NCBI RefSeq assembly: GCF_003353175.1
Contig: NZ_QHKS01000021.1
Span: 1 to 64,000 of the forward strand
Origin: Paraburkholderia lacunae
GTDB taxonomy: Bacteria; Pseudomonadota; Gammaproteobacteria; Burkholderiales; Burkholderiaceae
Reading direction: 5' to 3'
Length of the DNA stretch: 64,000 bases
The notes under the pieces were generated by a model. The model saw only the letters and a program-made list of their open reading frames with translations. It was not told the origin of the DNA and did no database searches. The position numbers and the translations under genes are program-made. Below are positions 52,278-61,296 of the stretch, piece by piece (positions within the stretch are counted from its first letter, which is position 1; each line of letters opens with the position of its first letter).

Positions 52278-53504
52278 ATGAAGAGGTATTCTGCTGCCTG
52301 CCTTATTGCTGTTACGGCGGGAACCGCTCATGCCCAAAGCAGCGTAACGCTATACGGTTTGATCGATGTCGGCGTGACTTATACCAACAACGCGCAAACC
52401 GGCAAAGCAAATGGTCACAATATCGGGGCTAGCCAGGTTGCGCTCACGGATGCGCACACTACGGGTCTGTCGGGGAGCCGCTGGGGTCTTCGTGGCACAG
52501 AAGATCTGGGGGATGGCCTAAAGGCTATCTTCGTACTGGAAAATGGGTTCATGGTGAACAGCGGTGCTTTGGCACAAGGCGGGGCGGAATTCGGGCGGCA
52601 AGCCTATGTGGGACTAGTGTCGGCAAACTACGGCACTGTGACGGCGGGCCGTCAGTACGACCCGCTTGTTGAGTCTGTCCAGCAGTTTTCGGCGTCCGGG
52701 TATTGGGGTGGCTACATGTCCTCGCATCTGAACGACATCGACAATCTTAGCAATACGAACCGTATCAACAACTCCATCAAATACACTACGCCGACTTTCC
52801 ACGGTATCCGCGCGGGTGGCCTGTATAGCTTCGGCGGCGTCGCAGGTAGCAACACGCAGAATCAGATCTGGTCTCTGGGCATTAACTATAACGGCGGCTC
52901 CTTCTCGCTGGGAGCGGGATACCTGAATGCGCGGGATCCAAATGTCTCCTTCTATGGCAACACGCCAAACAAGGGACTCGCCACTGCCAACAATATCGGC
53001 TCTTTCGGTTCTACAACCGCACCGGAGGCGTCTCCGGGTTCAGCGGGATACGCTTCAGCGAAGACGCTCGAGATTATCGGCGGCGGTGCGGCTTACAAGA
53101 TCAGCCAAACCACTATCACTGCGGTGGTGACGAACACGCGCTTCGGATCGCTCGGTTCGTCGTCCGGTCCGAACCCGCTTCACTATTCGGGCAATGCCAT
53201 TTTTACCAGCGCGGAGCTTGGCGTTCGAACCATGATCACACCAGCGCTGCTCACAGGCATTGCGTTCGATTACACGCAGCGCAACTCAGTCAACGGGGAC
53301 GGAGGCGCGAAATATCTGCAGCTTGATTTGGGGGCCGACTATAACCTCTCAAAGAGGACCGATGTCTATGCCCTTGCGGTACTTCAAAAGGCAAACGGTC
53401 GCGACTCATTGGGCCAGTCTGCTGTCGCTGATATTAGCGGATTCACGCCATCGTCAACCGATAAACAGATCGGCCTACGTCTGGGTCTTCGACATAAATT
53501 CTGA
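52278..53504 (+). CDS. Outer-membrane general porin (Porin_4 type)
   Basis: 408-residue beta-barrel porin. Signal peptide ends at AHAQ, and the mature protein starts QSSVTLYGLIDVGVTY; SRWGLRGTEDLGDGLKAIF is the conserved early strand/loop, NLSKRTDVYALAVLQK the late one, and the terminal residue is Phe (RLGLRHKF). It has about 50 residues more than the porin at 45880, mostly in loops. CGGAGAC lies ahead of the ATG. It follows the AAHS transporter by about 100 bases, and the two probably form one aromatic-acid uptake unit. Confidence 0.9.
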   Translation: MKRYSAACLIAVTAGTAHAQSSVTLYGLIDVGVTYTNNAQTGKANGHNIGASQVALTDAHTTGLSGSRWGLRGTEDLGDGLKAIFVLENGFMVNSGALAQGGAEFGRQAYVGLVSANYGTVTAGRQYDPLVESVQQFSASGYWGGYMSSHLNDIDNLSNTNRINNSIKYTTPTFHGIRAGGLYSFGGVAGSNTQNQIWSLGINYNGGSFSLGAGYLNARDPNVSFYGNTPNKGLATANNIGSFGSTTAPEASPGSAGYASAKTLEIIGGGAAYKISQTTITAVVTNTRFGSLGSSSGPNPLHYSGNAIFTSAELGVRTMITPALLTGIAFDYTQRNSVNGDGGAKYLQLDLGADYNLSKRTDVYALAVLQKANGRDSLGQSAVADISGFTPSSTDKQIGLRLGLRHKF

Positions 53505-53700
53505 ATACCCCGACCGTCGCCCGCACCTTCGTCAACAAGTCCGCACGTAGGCATCCTGCTTGCGAACGCGGGCGATTGGCGGACGATAAATTTGTCCAAA
53601 AAGCGAAGCCGCTGGCGGCGAGCTGGAAGGGTTTGTGGGCCGTCGCCTTCCATCTGCATTCATGTTTGCAAATGGAAGGCTGTCTCCCTTTTCTACTGCC

Positions 53701-53757
53701 TGCCGCAGTCATGGAGGTAGTCGATGATCGCGAGCGACCGGCCGAGGCGGAACTCGG
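53701..53757 (-). pseudogene. nagL-like fragment (maleylpyruvate isomerase relic)
   Basis: The minus strand reads SEFRLGRSLAIIDYLHDCG. This equals the GST segment DFSLGQSLAIIDWLDARFP of nagL at 29358 in 9 of its first 14 positions, and 20 consecutive bases are identical between the two loci. A stop follows two codons later. No start and no other nagL sequence remain. Confidence 0.6.
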
Positions 53758-53863
53758 ATTCCTACCCGATCTCAAGACAGGTTTCTTTCAGCGGCGTCAT
53801 TTCAGGCAGAGGTACGTTTGCATCTTTCGCAAAGGCCATCCACTGGCCAGGACCGGCATGACT
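53753..53863 (+). pseudogene. nagR-like fragment (LysR effector-domain relic)
   Basis: The frame reads LGFLPDLKTGFFQRRHFRQR and then YVCIFRKGHPLARTGMT. NagR at 35154 has IGFLPGLKTGFFQRRLFRQK and YVCLFRKGHPLARTGMT at residues about 149-186, so about 85-90% of this stretch is the same. The similarity starts within 5 bases of the nagL fragment on the other strand and ends at 53863. No HTH domain is present. Confidence 0.75.
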
Positions 53864-53951
53864 CGTCGTCGAAGGAGTGAAGCCACTGCGAATAGCCCCC
53901 CGCGACAGAGGCACTCCTTTGATGGTCAGCCGCAATGATCAGGGTGACCTG

Positions 53952-56273
53952 TCAATGAGCCGCGCGCAAGGCTTCGTCTGCGACAGCCAGCCGTGACGCC
54001 ATGACCTTGACGACAAACCGATGGACTTGCCGCGCGGTCACAGGATCGTCCTGCTCGAGTGCATGCAGCGAATCAAGTGTCAAACGACGGACACGCGCAG
54101 GCCCCTCCGCGAGCACATCCGCACTACGCGCCCGCTGCGTGTACACCGCCATTTCGCCGACGATCGTACCTGGCCCGAAGGTGCGCAGCCTCAGGGATCT
54201 CCCGTCCGCGAGCGGCAGTAAGACAGTGACACGGCCGCGCTCGACAAAGTACATGGCGTCCCCCGGCTCGCCGTGACGGAACACTGGTTGCCCCGCGCCA
54301 AGCTCGCGCACGTCCAGAAGGGCCAACAGCCTTTTGAGCGCATCTGACGTGAAATGCGGTGCGAGCAGCGCCTCGAAATCCTCTTCGCCGCAAGGCAGCG
54401 CGCGTGAATCCGACGCGAGAAGCGTATCTTCGACCCATTCCAGGCCGGCATCCAGCGTAGCGAACTCGTGAATCCTGAGGTTCAGCGTGCCGGTCTTCAT
54501 GAGCAGTTCACGCGAGCGTGCCGGCAGCCCCGTCAACACCAGGTCCGCATCAATCGTCGCGCACAGCTGCCTGAGCTTGACGAAGCTGACCGATACCGAC
54601 GCGTCCATGCCGTTGGTCGAAGCGAAGTCGAGCACGACAAAGCGAACCGGTAGCGGCCCGCGCGTGGCCAGCCGCTCGCGCACGCGCTGCAAGATCGAAT
54701 TGGCGGTGCCAAAGAACAGGAACCCCTGCAGACACGTTCCGCACACCTGTACGCCGAGTTCGTGAAGCCGTTCGGTTGCCTCGATACTGCGCTCGACATT
54801 CGATGTGCGGGTACTGCCATCGAACTCCATACGAACGCAGCTGACGCGGCCGTACAGCATGGCGAACATCACGCATGCGGCGATGACCCCCGCCACGACG
54901 CCCGTGACGACGCCGTAGAAGGCAATAGCGCCGAGAATAAGCGGTACAAGGAGATACTCATGCCAGTTGAGCTTGCGATACGCACCAACTAGCCACTGGA
55001 TCAACAGGCGCAGTCCCATGAAAAGCTGCAGCCCGACCAGCACGGGCACCGGGAATAGCGCCACCAGGCCCGGCGAGACGGCCAGCACGAGCAGGCACGC
55101 GAGTGACGCGAATACGCCCGCCATACGACTTGTCGCGCCCGCGCGCGCGTTGAGCATCGATCGGTTGAACGACTGGTATCCGACCATCCCGCCTAACATC
55201 CCGCTCGCGATGTTGGCTAGTCCGGCGGCCTTCATTTCGCGGTTCAGATCGATGTCCTCGCCCGTGGCCGCGCCAATCGCTGTCGAATTCATCAGGATCG
55301 TGATCGCCGAAATCGAGGTGACCACGAGCGTCTCCGGCAAGTGTGCAGCGATCGCCGACCAGTCGACGCTCCCGCGCGTCAGCAATGCCGGAAGATGCAG
55401 CTCCGGAATCCGGATCGGGTGCAGTGCCACGCGCGGAAGCATTAATCCCGTGTTGCGGGCGTCGTCGATCGACAGGCCTGCTGCACGCAGGAGCAGGTAG
55501 AACAGCACGACGCCGAGTGCAAGGGTGATCGGCAGCGCCGCGGCGTGTTTCCAGGTGCGCGACAGGAGCGTGGCGAACAGGCACACGAGCACTGCGGGGG
55601 TCCACACCAGCCAGTTCAGGTGCGTCATCAGCGCCAATGTGTGCCAGTTCAAGGGTTCGCCGGTTACGACCCGAAACGCTCCCGCTAGCAGGAGATAGCC
55701 CGTACCGGCAAGGAAGCCGCCCACGACCGGGTAAGGCAGGAATTGCAGGGAACGGCTGCGCTTCGACGAACCGACCGCATACAGAACGACGCCCGTCACC
55801 ACGGAACACAGCGCGATGGCAATCAGCACCGTCAGCAGAATGGTCTGGGGCGTACCGCCGTCAGCCCGCACGCTGCTCGCAACGCCTGCCGCCACACCGG
55901 CGAGAAACGCCGTCGCATTGCCGTCGGGTCCGGCGATATTCATGCGCATCGAACTCGTCAAGGCGATCACCAGTGCCGTCACCACGCAACTGATGAAGGC
56001 AGTGGGCACGCCAAGCCCGGCGTAACGGGCGAGATCCGCACTGAAGATCATGGTGCCCAGGCTCATTGCATAGCAGAGCATGACCAACGTCGACACCATG
56101 CCGGCCGACAAGTCTCCGACCAGGCCCGTGATGCGCGGTCCGGAGCGGGCATCGGGTGAGGAACCTGTCGTAGCTGGCTTCACAGGGCTCCCGGTGAGGG
56201 CGGATGGAATCTGGCGTGGGCCGTGCGGTTCGCGCGGCGCGCTGCGGTTGTGCCTTGTTCGAACCTCATCCAT
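53952..56273 (-). CDS. SulP transporter fused to STAS and cyclic-nucleotide-binding domains
   Basis: 773-residue membrane protein. An SLC26/SulP transport domain (about residues 55-465) has many helices, with MNIAGPDGNATAFLAGVAAG and NIASGMLGGMVGYQSFNRS as family segments; SulP proteins carry sulfate, bicarbonate or dicarboxylates. A STAS domain follows (about 490-620, VLDFASTNGMDASVS). The C-terminal domain (about 640-760) is a CRP-like cyclic-nucleotide pocket: VFRHGEPGDAMYFVERGRVT and GEMAVYTQRARSADV, with the phosphate-binding Glu and Arg in place. The start is the ATG at 56273; a GTG at 56324 is also possible. It is divergent from an adenylate cyclase gene at 56673, which suggests control by locally made cAMP. 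Substrate unknown. Confidence 0.85.
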   Translation of the reverse strand: MDEVRTRHNRSAPREPHGPRQIPSALTGSPVKPATTGSSPDARSGPRITGLVGDLSAGMVSTLVMLCYAMSLGTMIFSADLARYAGLGVPTAFISCVVTALVIALTSSMRMNIAGPDGNATAFLAGVAAGVASSVRADGGTPQTILLTVLIAIALCSVVTGVVLYAVGSSKRSRSLQFLPYPVVGGFLAGTGYLLLAGAFRVVTGEPLNWHTLALMTHLNWLVWTPAVLVCLFATLLSRTWKHAAALPITLALGVVLFYLLLRAAGLSIDDARNTGLMLPRVALHPIRIPELHLPALLTRGSVDWSAIAAHLPETLVVTSISAITILMNSTAIGAATGEDIDLNREMKAAGLANIASGMLGGMVGYQSFNRSMLNARAGATSRMAGVFASLACLLVLAVSPGLVALFPVPVLVGLQLFMGLRLLIQWLVGAYRKLNWHEYLLVPLILGAIAFYGVVTGVVAGVIAACVMFAMLYGRVSCVRMEFDGSTRTSNVERSIEATERLHELGVQVCGTCLQGFLFFGTANSILQRVRERLATRGPLPVRFVVLDFASTNGMDASVSVSFVKLRQLCATIDADLVLTGLPARSRELLMKTGTLNLRIHEFATLDAGLEWVEDTLLASDSRALPCGEEDFEALLAPHFTSDALKRLLALLDVRELGAGQPVFRHGEPGDAMYFVERGRVTVLLPLADGRSLRLRTFGPGTIVGEMAVYTQRARSADVLAEGPARVRRLTLDSLHALEQDDPVTARQVHRFVVKVMASRLAVADEALRAAH

Positions 56274-56672
56274 CGTTCCGGATGACGAACGACTGCGCGT
56301 TGCGCTTGCCGGCTCGCCCGACACTGTGGCCGATTCGCTAGGCAGTATCCGTCGTGGCCGCAGCGAGTGTCAAACTCACTGCGGCACTGCGGCACTGCAG
56401 CACGCCGCCGCGCGCCTGGCCGAATTTGCATCCACCTCGTCGCCCATGCCCGGTATCCGATGACTCCACGCCGGACGTACACTGTGCTTTCGGCAGGAAG
56501 GCCTCGAGCACGGAGTACGTTGCACCAGCCACAGCCAGACAACCGGCGCTGCGTCGATTCGTATGATCTTTCGGCGCAAGGCGGCCCGGTTCCGGCATAC
56601 GGTTCGACAGGCTGCGCGGCCACGAGCCGCGGCGGATAGACGTGTTCGAACGCACCGGATTGGGCGGCGGCG
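56274..56672. promoter_or_regulatory. Divergent control region between SulP and cyclase genes
   Basis: 399 bases without a supportable gene. GCAGCGAGT (56360-56368) and ACTCACTGC (56374-56382) form an inverted repeat, 8 of 9 positions, whose core AGTGTCAAACTCACT is loosely CRP/FNR-like. A triple 8-bp tandem repeat (CTGCGGCA, CTGCGGCA, CTGCAGCA) follows at 56379-56402. Confidence 0.4.
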
Positions 56673-59600
56673 ATGGATATCGATCAGTGGCTGCAGGCAT
56701 TGGGGCTTGAGCAATACGCACGCGCATTTGCCGAGAACGACATCGATTTCGCGATGCTGTCCCAGCTCGACGACGCGGACCTGAAAGCGCTCGGCGTCCT
56801 CTCGCTCGGCCACCGCAAGCGCCTGCTGTCGGCGATTGCCGAGCAGCGCGACGCGGCCCCGTGCGCAGCGTCGCCCGTTGTCAATGCGCCGGCAAGCGAG
56901 CGCCGGCAAGTGACCATTCTCTTCGCCGATCTGTGTGGTTTTACCGCGCTGTCGCAAACGCTCGATCCCGAAGAGTTGCGCGAGCTAACCGGTCGTTACA
57001 CAGCGCTCGTCGATGGGATCGTCCTCGGTTACGGCGGCACGATCGACAAGCACATCGGCGATGCCGTCATGGCGATCTTCGGTGCACCGCGCGCGCACGA
57101 CACCGATCCGCTGCGCGCGGCGCGCGCCGCGTTGGAGATTCATCAGGCTCTAAGCGGACTGGGCAAGCAAGTGGCGCCTGCGCTGAGGGCGCATGTGGGC
57201 ATCGCCAGCGGCGAGGTGGTCGCGGGTCCGCTCGAGCGCGCGAACGTGCAGGACTATACGGTCCTCGGCGACTCCGTGAACCTCGCCGCCCGGCTGGTTG
57301 CCGCCGCCGGCCCCGGGGAAACGCTGCTCTCCGATAGCGTGCATCACGCGCTCGGCAACTGCGCGATAAGCGACGTCGTCGGTGCGATGCGCTTCAAGGG
57401 AATCGACTCGCCGGTGCGCGTGTGGCGTCTGCGCAGTCTCGCCTTCGAACCCGTCACGCCAAGCCGCAGTGTGTTTGTCGGCCGCAAGGCCGAGCTCGAG
57501 CAGTTCAAGGGTCTCGCCCGCGCGTGCCTCGAACAGCGGGCCGGCCACGTCGTCTATGTCCGCGGCGAGGCGGGCATCGGCAAGACGCGGCTCGTCGACG
57601 AGATGCGCCGCTTCGTCGAAACGCTGGGCTTTGTCAGTCACCGGGGCCTCGTCCTGGATTTTGGCGTGGGCAAAGGCCAGGACCCCATCCGCACCATTGT
57701 CGGCAGCCTGCTGGACCTGCGGCCCGCGGCCGGGTCCGACGAACAGCGCGCCGCCGCCGGACGGGTTGCCGCATCCGGGGCCGTCGGCCCCGATCAGTTG
57801 ATGTTTCTCCACGACATCCTCGACCTCGCGCAAACCGGCGAATGGCGCACGCTGTACGACGCGATGGACAATGCCGCACGCACGCGCGGCAAACGCGCGG
57901 TCACAGCGGCGATCACGGCAGATGTCTGCCGGCACAGGCCGACCATGATCGTCGTGGAGGACCTTCATTGGGCCGACCCGCAGGTGCTCGGTTACCTCGC
58001 CGCCCTCGCCGTTGCGATCGCGAACGTTCCGGGTCTGCTCGTGATGACCTCGCGCGTGGACGGCGATCCGCTCGACGCGGCATGGCGGGCAAGCTGCCGC
58101 GGCACGCCCTTCACCACGATAGACCTCGGTCCGCTGCGCAGCGACGAGGCGCTGAACCTCGCCGGCAGCTTTATCGATGCGACCGAGCGTGTCGCGCGTG
58201 CCTGCATCGAGCGAGCCGGCGGCAATCCGCTGTTCCTCGAGCAACTGCTGCATAACGCCGAGGAAGGCAGCGAGGAAGCGGTCCCCGCGACGATCCAGAG
58301 CCTCGTGCTGGCGCGCATGGACCGGCTGAGTCCGCGCGACCGCGAGGCGTTCCAGGCTGCCTCGGTCATCGGACAGCGCTTTGGCCTCGACTTGCTCCGG
58401 CGCTTGATCGAGGCACCGGAGTATGTCTGTGACGGGCTCGTCGCCAACGCGCTCGTCCTGCCGGAAGGCAACGATTTCCTGTTTGCCCACGCGCTAATCC
58501 AGGAGAGCGCCTACTCGACGCTGCTGCGAGCGCGCCGGCGCGACTTGCACCGCCTCGCGGCCGACTGGTTTGCGGCAAGCGACCCCGTGCTGCGCGCCCA
58601 GCATCTCGATCGCGCCGAGGACAAGCGGGCACCGCAGGCCTATCTCGACGCCGCGATCGCACAACGCGGCGCCTACTTCACCGAGGCGGCATTGCGGCTC
58701 GTCGAGCGAGGTCTGCACATCGCACAAACGGACGTGGATCGCCACGCGCTGATCTGTTTCAGGGGCGAACTCCAACGGGATCTCGGCGACATCGCCGCGT
58801 CGATCGAGACGTACCGTGCGGCCGTGGCCGCCGCTCCCGACGAAGCGAGCCTTTGCGAGTCCCAACTGGGGCTCGCCGAAGGTCTGCGGGTGAGCGAAGG
58901 CCTCGCCGAAGCCCTCTCGCTGCTCGACGCGGCCCAGCACGTGGCGCAACGTCTGGACAAGGTGCCTGAACTCGCGCGTCTGCATCACCTGCGCGGCAAC
59001 ATCCTCTTTCCGCTTGGCAGAATCGAAGATTGCCGCACCGAGCATGAGCGCGGGCTTGCCTATGCACAGCGCCTCGGCTTGCCGGAAGCCGAGGCGCGCG
59101 CGCTCGGCGGCCTCGCGGATGCGGCCTACGCGCAAGGACGCATGCGCACCGCTTTCGAGCACTTTAGCCGGTGCGTTGCATTAAGTCGCGAACACGGCTT
59201 CGGCCGCATCGAGGTCGCCCATCGTTCGATGGCCGGTTTCAGCCGGATCTACCTCAACCAGGCACGCGCGGCGCGCGAGGACGTCAGCGCCGCCGCACGC
59301 GCCGCCGCGCTGGTCGGTCAGGCCCGTGCTCAGATGCTGTGCGAGACGTTAGGCGTCTTTGCCTGCTATGAAATGGGCGACATGGAGGCGACCCTCTTCC
59401 ATCTCGAACGCGAGATGCAGATCATCCGTCAACTGGGAGCGCGCCGCTTCGAGGCACAGAATATGGAAATGCGGGGGCGAGTGCTGCTCGATAGCGGTCG
59501 TCGGCGAGAAGCCGCCGAATTATTGCGTGAAGCGCTAGCGATTTGCCGCGAGGTGGGCACGCAGTTCAGCGCACCCAAGGCCGTGGGCGCACTGAGCCGC

Positions 59601-59957
59601 GCTGTCGAGGACGACGGCGAACGCGTGCGTCTGCTCGCCGAAGGTGCCGACCTGTTGCAGCGAGGCGCGGTCGGCCACAATCATCTGTGGTTCTACCGCG
59701 ATGCCATGGAAGCGCTGCTGTGCGCCGGCGACGCAGCCGGCGCACTACGCTATGTCACCGCGCTCGAAGACTTTACGCGCGCTGAGCCGCTGCCATGGGC
59801 GGAGCTGTTCGTGGCGCGCGGGCGCGCCCTCGCTCGCGCGCAGCAAGACCCTTCCGGGGAAGAAGCTCAGCGCGAACTCGAGCGTGCGCGCGCAGCCCTC
59901 GTGGAAGCCGGCTTCAACAGCTATCTGCCTGCCGTGGACGCGGCGCTCGTCGCGTAG
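56673..59957 (+). CDS. SAM-adenylate cyclase-ATPase-TPR signalling protein
   Basis: 1094-residue multidomain protein. A SAM domain (about 1-60, IDQWLQALGLEQYARAFAEN) is followed by a class III cyclase catalytic domain (about 75-235). Metal-binding Asp86 (ILFADLCGF) and Asp130 (HIGDAVMAIFG) are present, as are Asn203 and Arg207 in VLGDSVNLAARL; the Lys of TIDKHIGD and the Asp of QDYTVLGD are the pair that selects ATP, so adenylate rather than guanylate cyclase is predicted. Then comes an AAA/STAND ATPase with Walker A GEAGIGKT (298-305) and Walker B IVVEDLHW. A long helical TPR-like region fills about 640-1094. No membrane segment. It is divergent from a SulP protein with a cyclic-nucleotide-binding domain, its probable effector. 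What the TPR part senses is unknown. Confidence 0.9.
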   Translation: MDIDQWLQALGLEQYARAFAENDIDFAMLSQLDDADLKALGVLSLGHRKRLLSAIAEQRDAAPCAASPVVNAPASERRQVTILFADLCGFTALSQTLDPEELRELTGRYTALVDGIVLGYGGTIDKHIGDAVMAIFGAPRAHDTDPLRAARAALEIHQALSGLGKQVAPALRAHVGIASGEVVAGPLERANVQDYTVLGDSVNLAARLVAAAGPGETLLSDSVHHALGNCAISDVVGAMRFKGIDSPVRVWRLRSLAFEPVTPSRSVFVGRKAELEQFKGLARACLEQRAGHVVYVRGEAGIGKTRLVDEMRRFVETLGFVSHRGLVLDFGVGKGQDPIRTIVGSLLDLRPAAGSDEQRAAAGRVAASGAVGPDQLMFLHDILDLAQTGEWRTLYDAMDNAARTRGKRAVTAAITADVCRHRPTMIVVEDLHWADPQVLGYLAALAVAIANVPGLLVMTSRVDGDPLDAAWRASCRGTPFTTIDLGPLRSDEALNLAGSFIDATERVARACIERAGGNPLFLEQLLHNAEEGSEEAVPATIQSLVLARMDRLSPRDREAFQAASVIGQRFGLDLLRRLIEAPEYVCDGLVANALVLPEGNDFLFAHALIQESAYSTLLRARRRDLHRLAADWFAASDPVLRAQHLDRAEDKRAPQAYLDAAIAQRGAYFTEAALRLVERGLHIAQTDVDRHALICFRGELQRDLGDIAASIETYRAAVAAAPDEASLCESQLGLAEGLRVSEGLAEALSLLDAAQHVAQRLDKVPELARLHHLRGNILFPLGRIEDCRTEHERGLAYAQRLGLPEAEARALGGLADAAYAQGRMRTAFEHFSRCVALSREHGFGRIEVAHRSMAGFSRIYLNQARAAREDVSAAARAAALVGQARAQMLCETLGVFACYEMGDMEATLFHLEREMQIIRQLGARRFEAQNMEMRGRVLLDSGRRREAAELLREALAICREVGTQFSAPKAVGALSRAVEDDGERVRLLAEGADLLQRGAVGHNHLWFYRDAMEALLCAGDAAGALRYVTALEDFTRAEPLPWAELFVARGRALARAQQDPSGEEAQRELERARAALVEAGFNSYLPAVDAALVA

Positions 59958-60113
59958 CGAAGGCATTGCCAGAAGCTTTCCATCGATTCAGCCCGTTCAA
60001 CTGTTGAACTGTCAATGAGCGGAGCTGATCGACCGCCCCTGTCCCAATCTGCCTGGTTTGTCGCAATCGGCGCAGGAACCGAGGCCCGATCCGCGGCTTC
60101 TAGACCATGGGAC

Positions 60114-60138
60114 TTACAGGCAATTACAGTTGATTACA
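60114..60138 (+). promoter_or_regulatory. Three TTACA boxes at exact 10-bp phase
   Basis: TTACA occurs at 60114, 60124 and 60134, each 10 bases after the last, so all three lie on one face of the helix. TACAAT at 60170-60175 can serve as a -10 box without a good -35, about 30 bases downstream. This layout fits direct-repeat sites of OmpR/PhoB-type response regulators that activate a promoter. Confidence 0.5.
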
Positions 60139-60208
60139 AATATTCGCGGTTACCAGCGCGCGCCGTTCGTACAATCGGCGCATTCAGGTGGATTTTGGGA
60201 GGGCGAAA

Positions 60209-60613
60209 ATGAAAACAGTGCAATGGATTGCCGCGAGCCTCGTGGCACTTGCGTCCGTATCAGCCTTTGCAGCAGCGGGTGGCAATGGAGGTGGAAATGG
60301 TGGAGGTGGCGGAGCTGGAGGCAGCGGTGGGGCCGGACACGGTGGTTTGGGCGGCAACGCAGGCGGCATGTCAGCCGGCCACATGAGCAGCAAGGGCGTC
60401 AGCAATACCAACGGCCTTCATTCAGGCGACCATGACGTCGGCCTTGCCCGCGCGGCGGATCGATCGGACACGCAGGCGGACCGTGCCGACTCGCAAACGA
60501 GCCGTCACAGTCTTCACGCGTCTCACACCAATCACGCGCATTCACACGCGCATGCGCTGGTGAGCGCGAAGCCTCACCACAGCCAGCACATTGCCATCAG
60601 TCATTCGACTTGA
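60209..60613 (+). CDS. Small secreted Gly-rich / His-rich protein (134 aa)
   Basis: Exported protein of unknown function. The signal peptide runs to SAFAAA (about residue 22). The mature protein has a Gly-rich segment with GGNGGGG-type runs (about 25-55), then an Asp/Arg/Ser stretch, and a C-terminal part with 11 His among the last 37 residues. The His tail could bind metal ions such as Ni, Cu or Zn; this is inference. GGGAGGG 5 bases before the ATG at 60209 supports that start over 60188. Three phased TTACA boxes lie upstream and a terminator follows, so it is a monocistronic, regulated gene. Confidence 0.7.
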   Translation: MKTVQWIAASLVALASVSAFAAAGGNGGGNGGGGGAGGSGGAGHGGLGGNAGGMSAGHMSSKGVSNTNGLHSGDHDVGLARAADRSDTQADRADSQTSRHSLHASHTNHAHSHAHALVSAKPHHSQHIAISHST

Positions 60614-60622
60614 TGAAATCCA

Positions 60623-60646
60623 GAGGGCGCCCGTAAGCGCCCTCTG
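60623..60646 (+). terminator. Hairpin after the Gly/His-rich gene
   Basis: AGAGGGCGC pairs with GCGCCCTCT, perfect 9-bp stem with a 6-base loop, 10 bases after the stop. The T-tract is weak (GTGTTCC). Confidence 0.6.
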
Positions 60647-60798
60647 TGTTCCATCTTTCCTCTCGTCTGCAATTCCCCTTTTTCGCCTGTCCCGGCGATC
60701 AGCGTGACAGCCCGCGGCACGAACAGCCGACGGTGCGAAGTCGCGCTCGTTACGTTGGGCAGGCGGTATGCAAGCGATAGGCGTTGCGTGGATAGGCG

Positions 60799-61071
60799 TC
60801 ACGAACGGAATGTGAAATACCCCTGGATGGCATTGTGTCCGCTCAGATCGAGATCGATGCCGAGCTTCTGCTCCCGCATCCGGAACGAGGTGGCTTTGCC
60901 TACGAATGCAGGTGATCCAGGGATCGTCGAAAAGATGCTTTCGACCAGTCTGGTCGGCTCGCCTGTCGGTCCCAGATAGGGTTCGAGTTCGGCGTAGGTG
61001 GTGTTGCCGACCCTGAGGGTGCCTTTCCCCTCGCACACATCGAAATCGATCGCGGCACGCTCGATCGCCAC
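60799..61071 (-). pseudogene. DUF1326-like C-terminal fragment (90 aa)
   Basis: The frame has IPGSPAFVGKATSFRMRE and then LGIDLDLSGHNAIQGYFTF, which resembles the end of DUF1326 proteins (a DxSGxNxxxGxF ending after a VAKAS-like segment). DUF1326 proteins have about 200 residues and begin with a Cys-rich ESCNCxxxCPC part; here that half is missing, and tandem 13-bp repeats lie just upstream. It is either a 5'-truncated gene or a short gene of its own. The family assignment is tentative. Confidence 0.4.
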
Positions 61072-61121
61072 TTATGCGCCCGCTTGCCACGCCGGGTTTC
61101 CCCGCGCACCCGAGCCAGCCC

Positions 61122-61185
61122 GATTCCTCCGAGGATTGCTGCCGACGATTGCTACCGACGATTGCCACCGTGGATTGCTGCCGAG
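61122..61185. repeat. Tandem 13-bp repeat, five units
   Basis: GATTGCTGCCGAC-type units at 61134, 61147, 61160 and 61173, plus a 12-base degenerate unit at 61122. The period of 13 is not a multiple of three, and no reading frame is kept through it, so the repeat is non-coding. It lies between the DUF1326 fragment and the DUF899 gene. Confidence 0.75.
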
Positions 61186-61296
61186 GCCGTCCAGCATGCA
61201 GTAGAAGCACCCGGTCAGGCTTCACGGCCAATACGCCGGCGCCGGCATCAGCCATCCAGAGTAGACTCGACTAGTCGTTTCAAACAGGAGACGAAC

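Larger units (their letters stand above)
53505..53951. other. Scar region after the porin
   Basis: 447 bases. Apart from the nagL and nagR fragments listed separately, no gene is seen; 53870-53951 is the 3' flank of the SulP gene. Confidence 0.5.

Noticed and set aside
57150..58490. 446-codon minus-strand frame opposite the cyclase
   Set aside because: Shadow of the ATPase region; no ribosome site or domain.
61134..61185. Tandem repeat as CRISPR array
   Set aside because: Units are 13 bp and directly adjacent without spacers; no cas genes.
60542..61255. 237-codon minus-strand frame across the terminator and repeats
   Set aside because: Runs through a terminator hairpin and a 13-bp tandem repeat; amino-acid composition is not protein-like.
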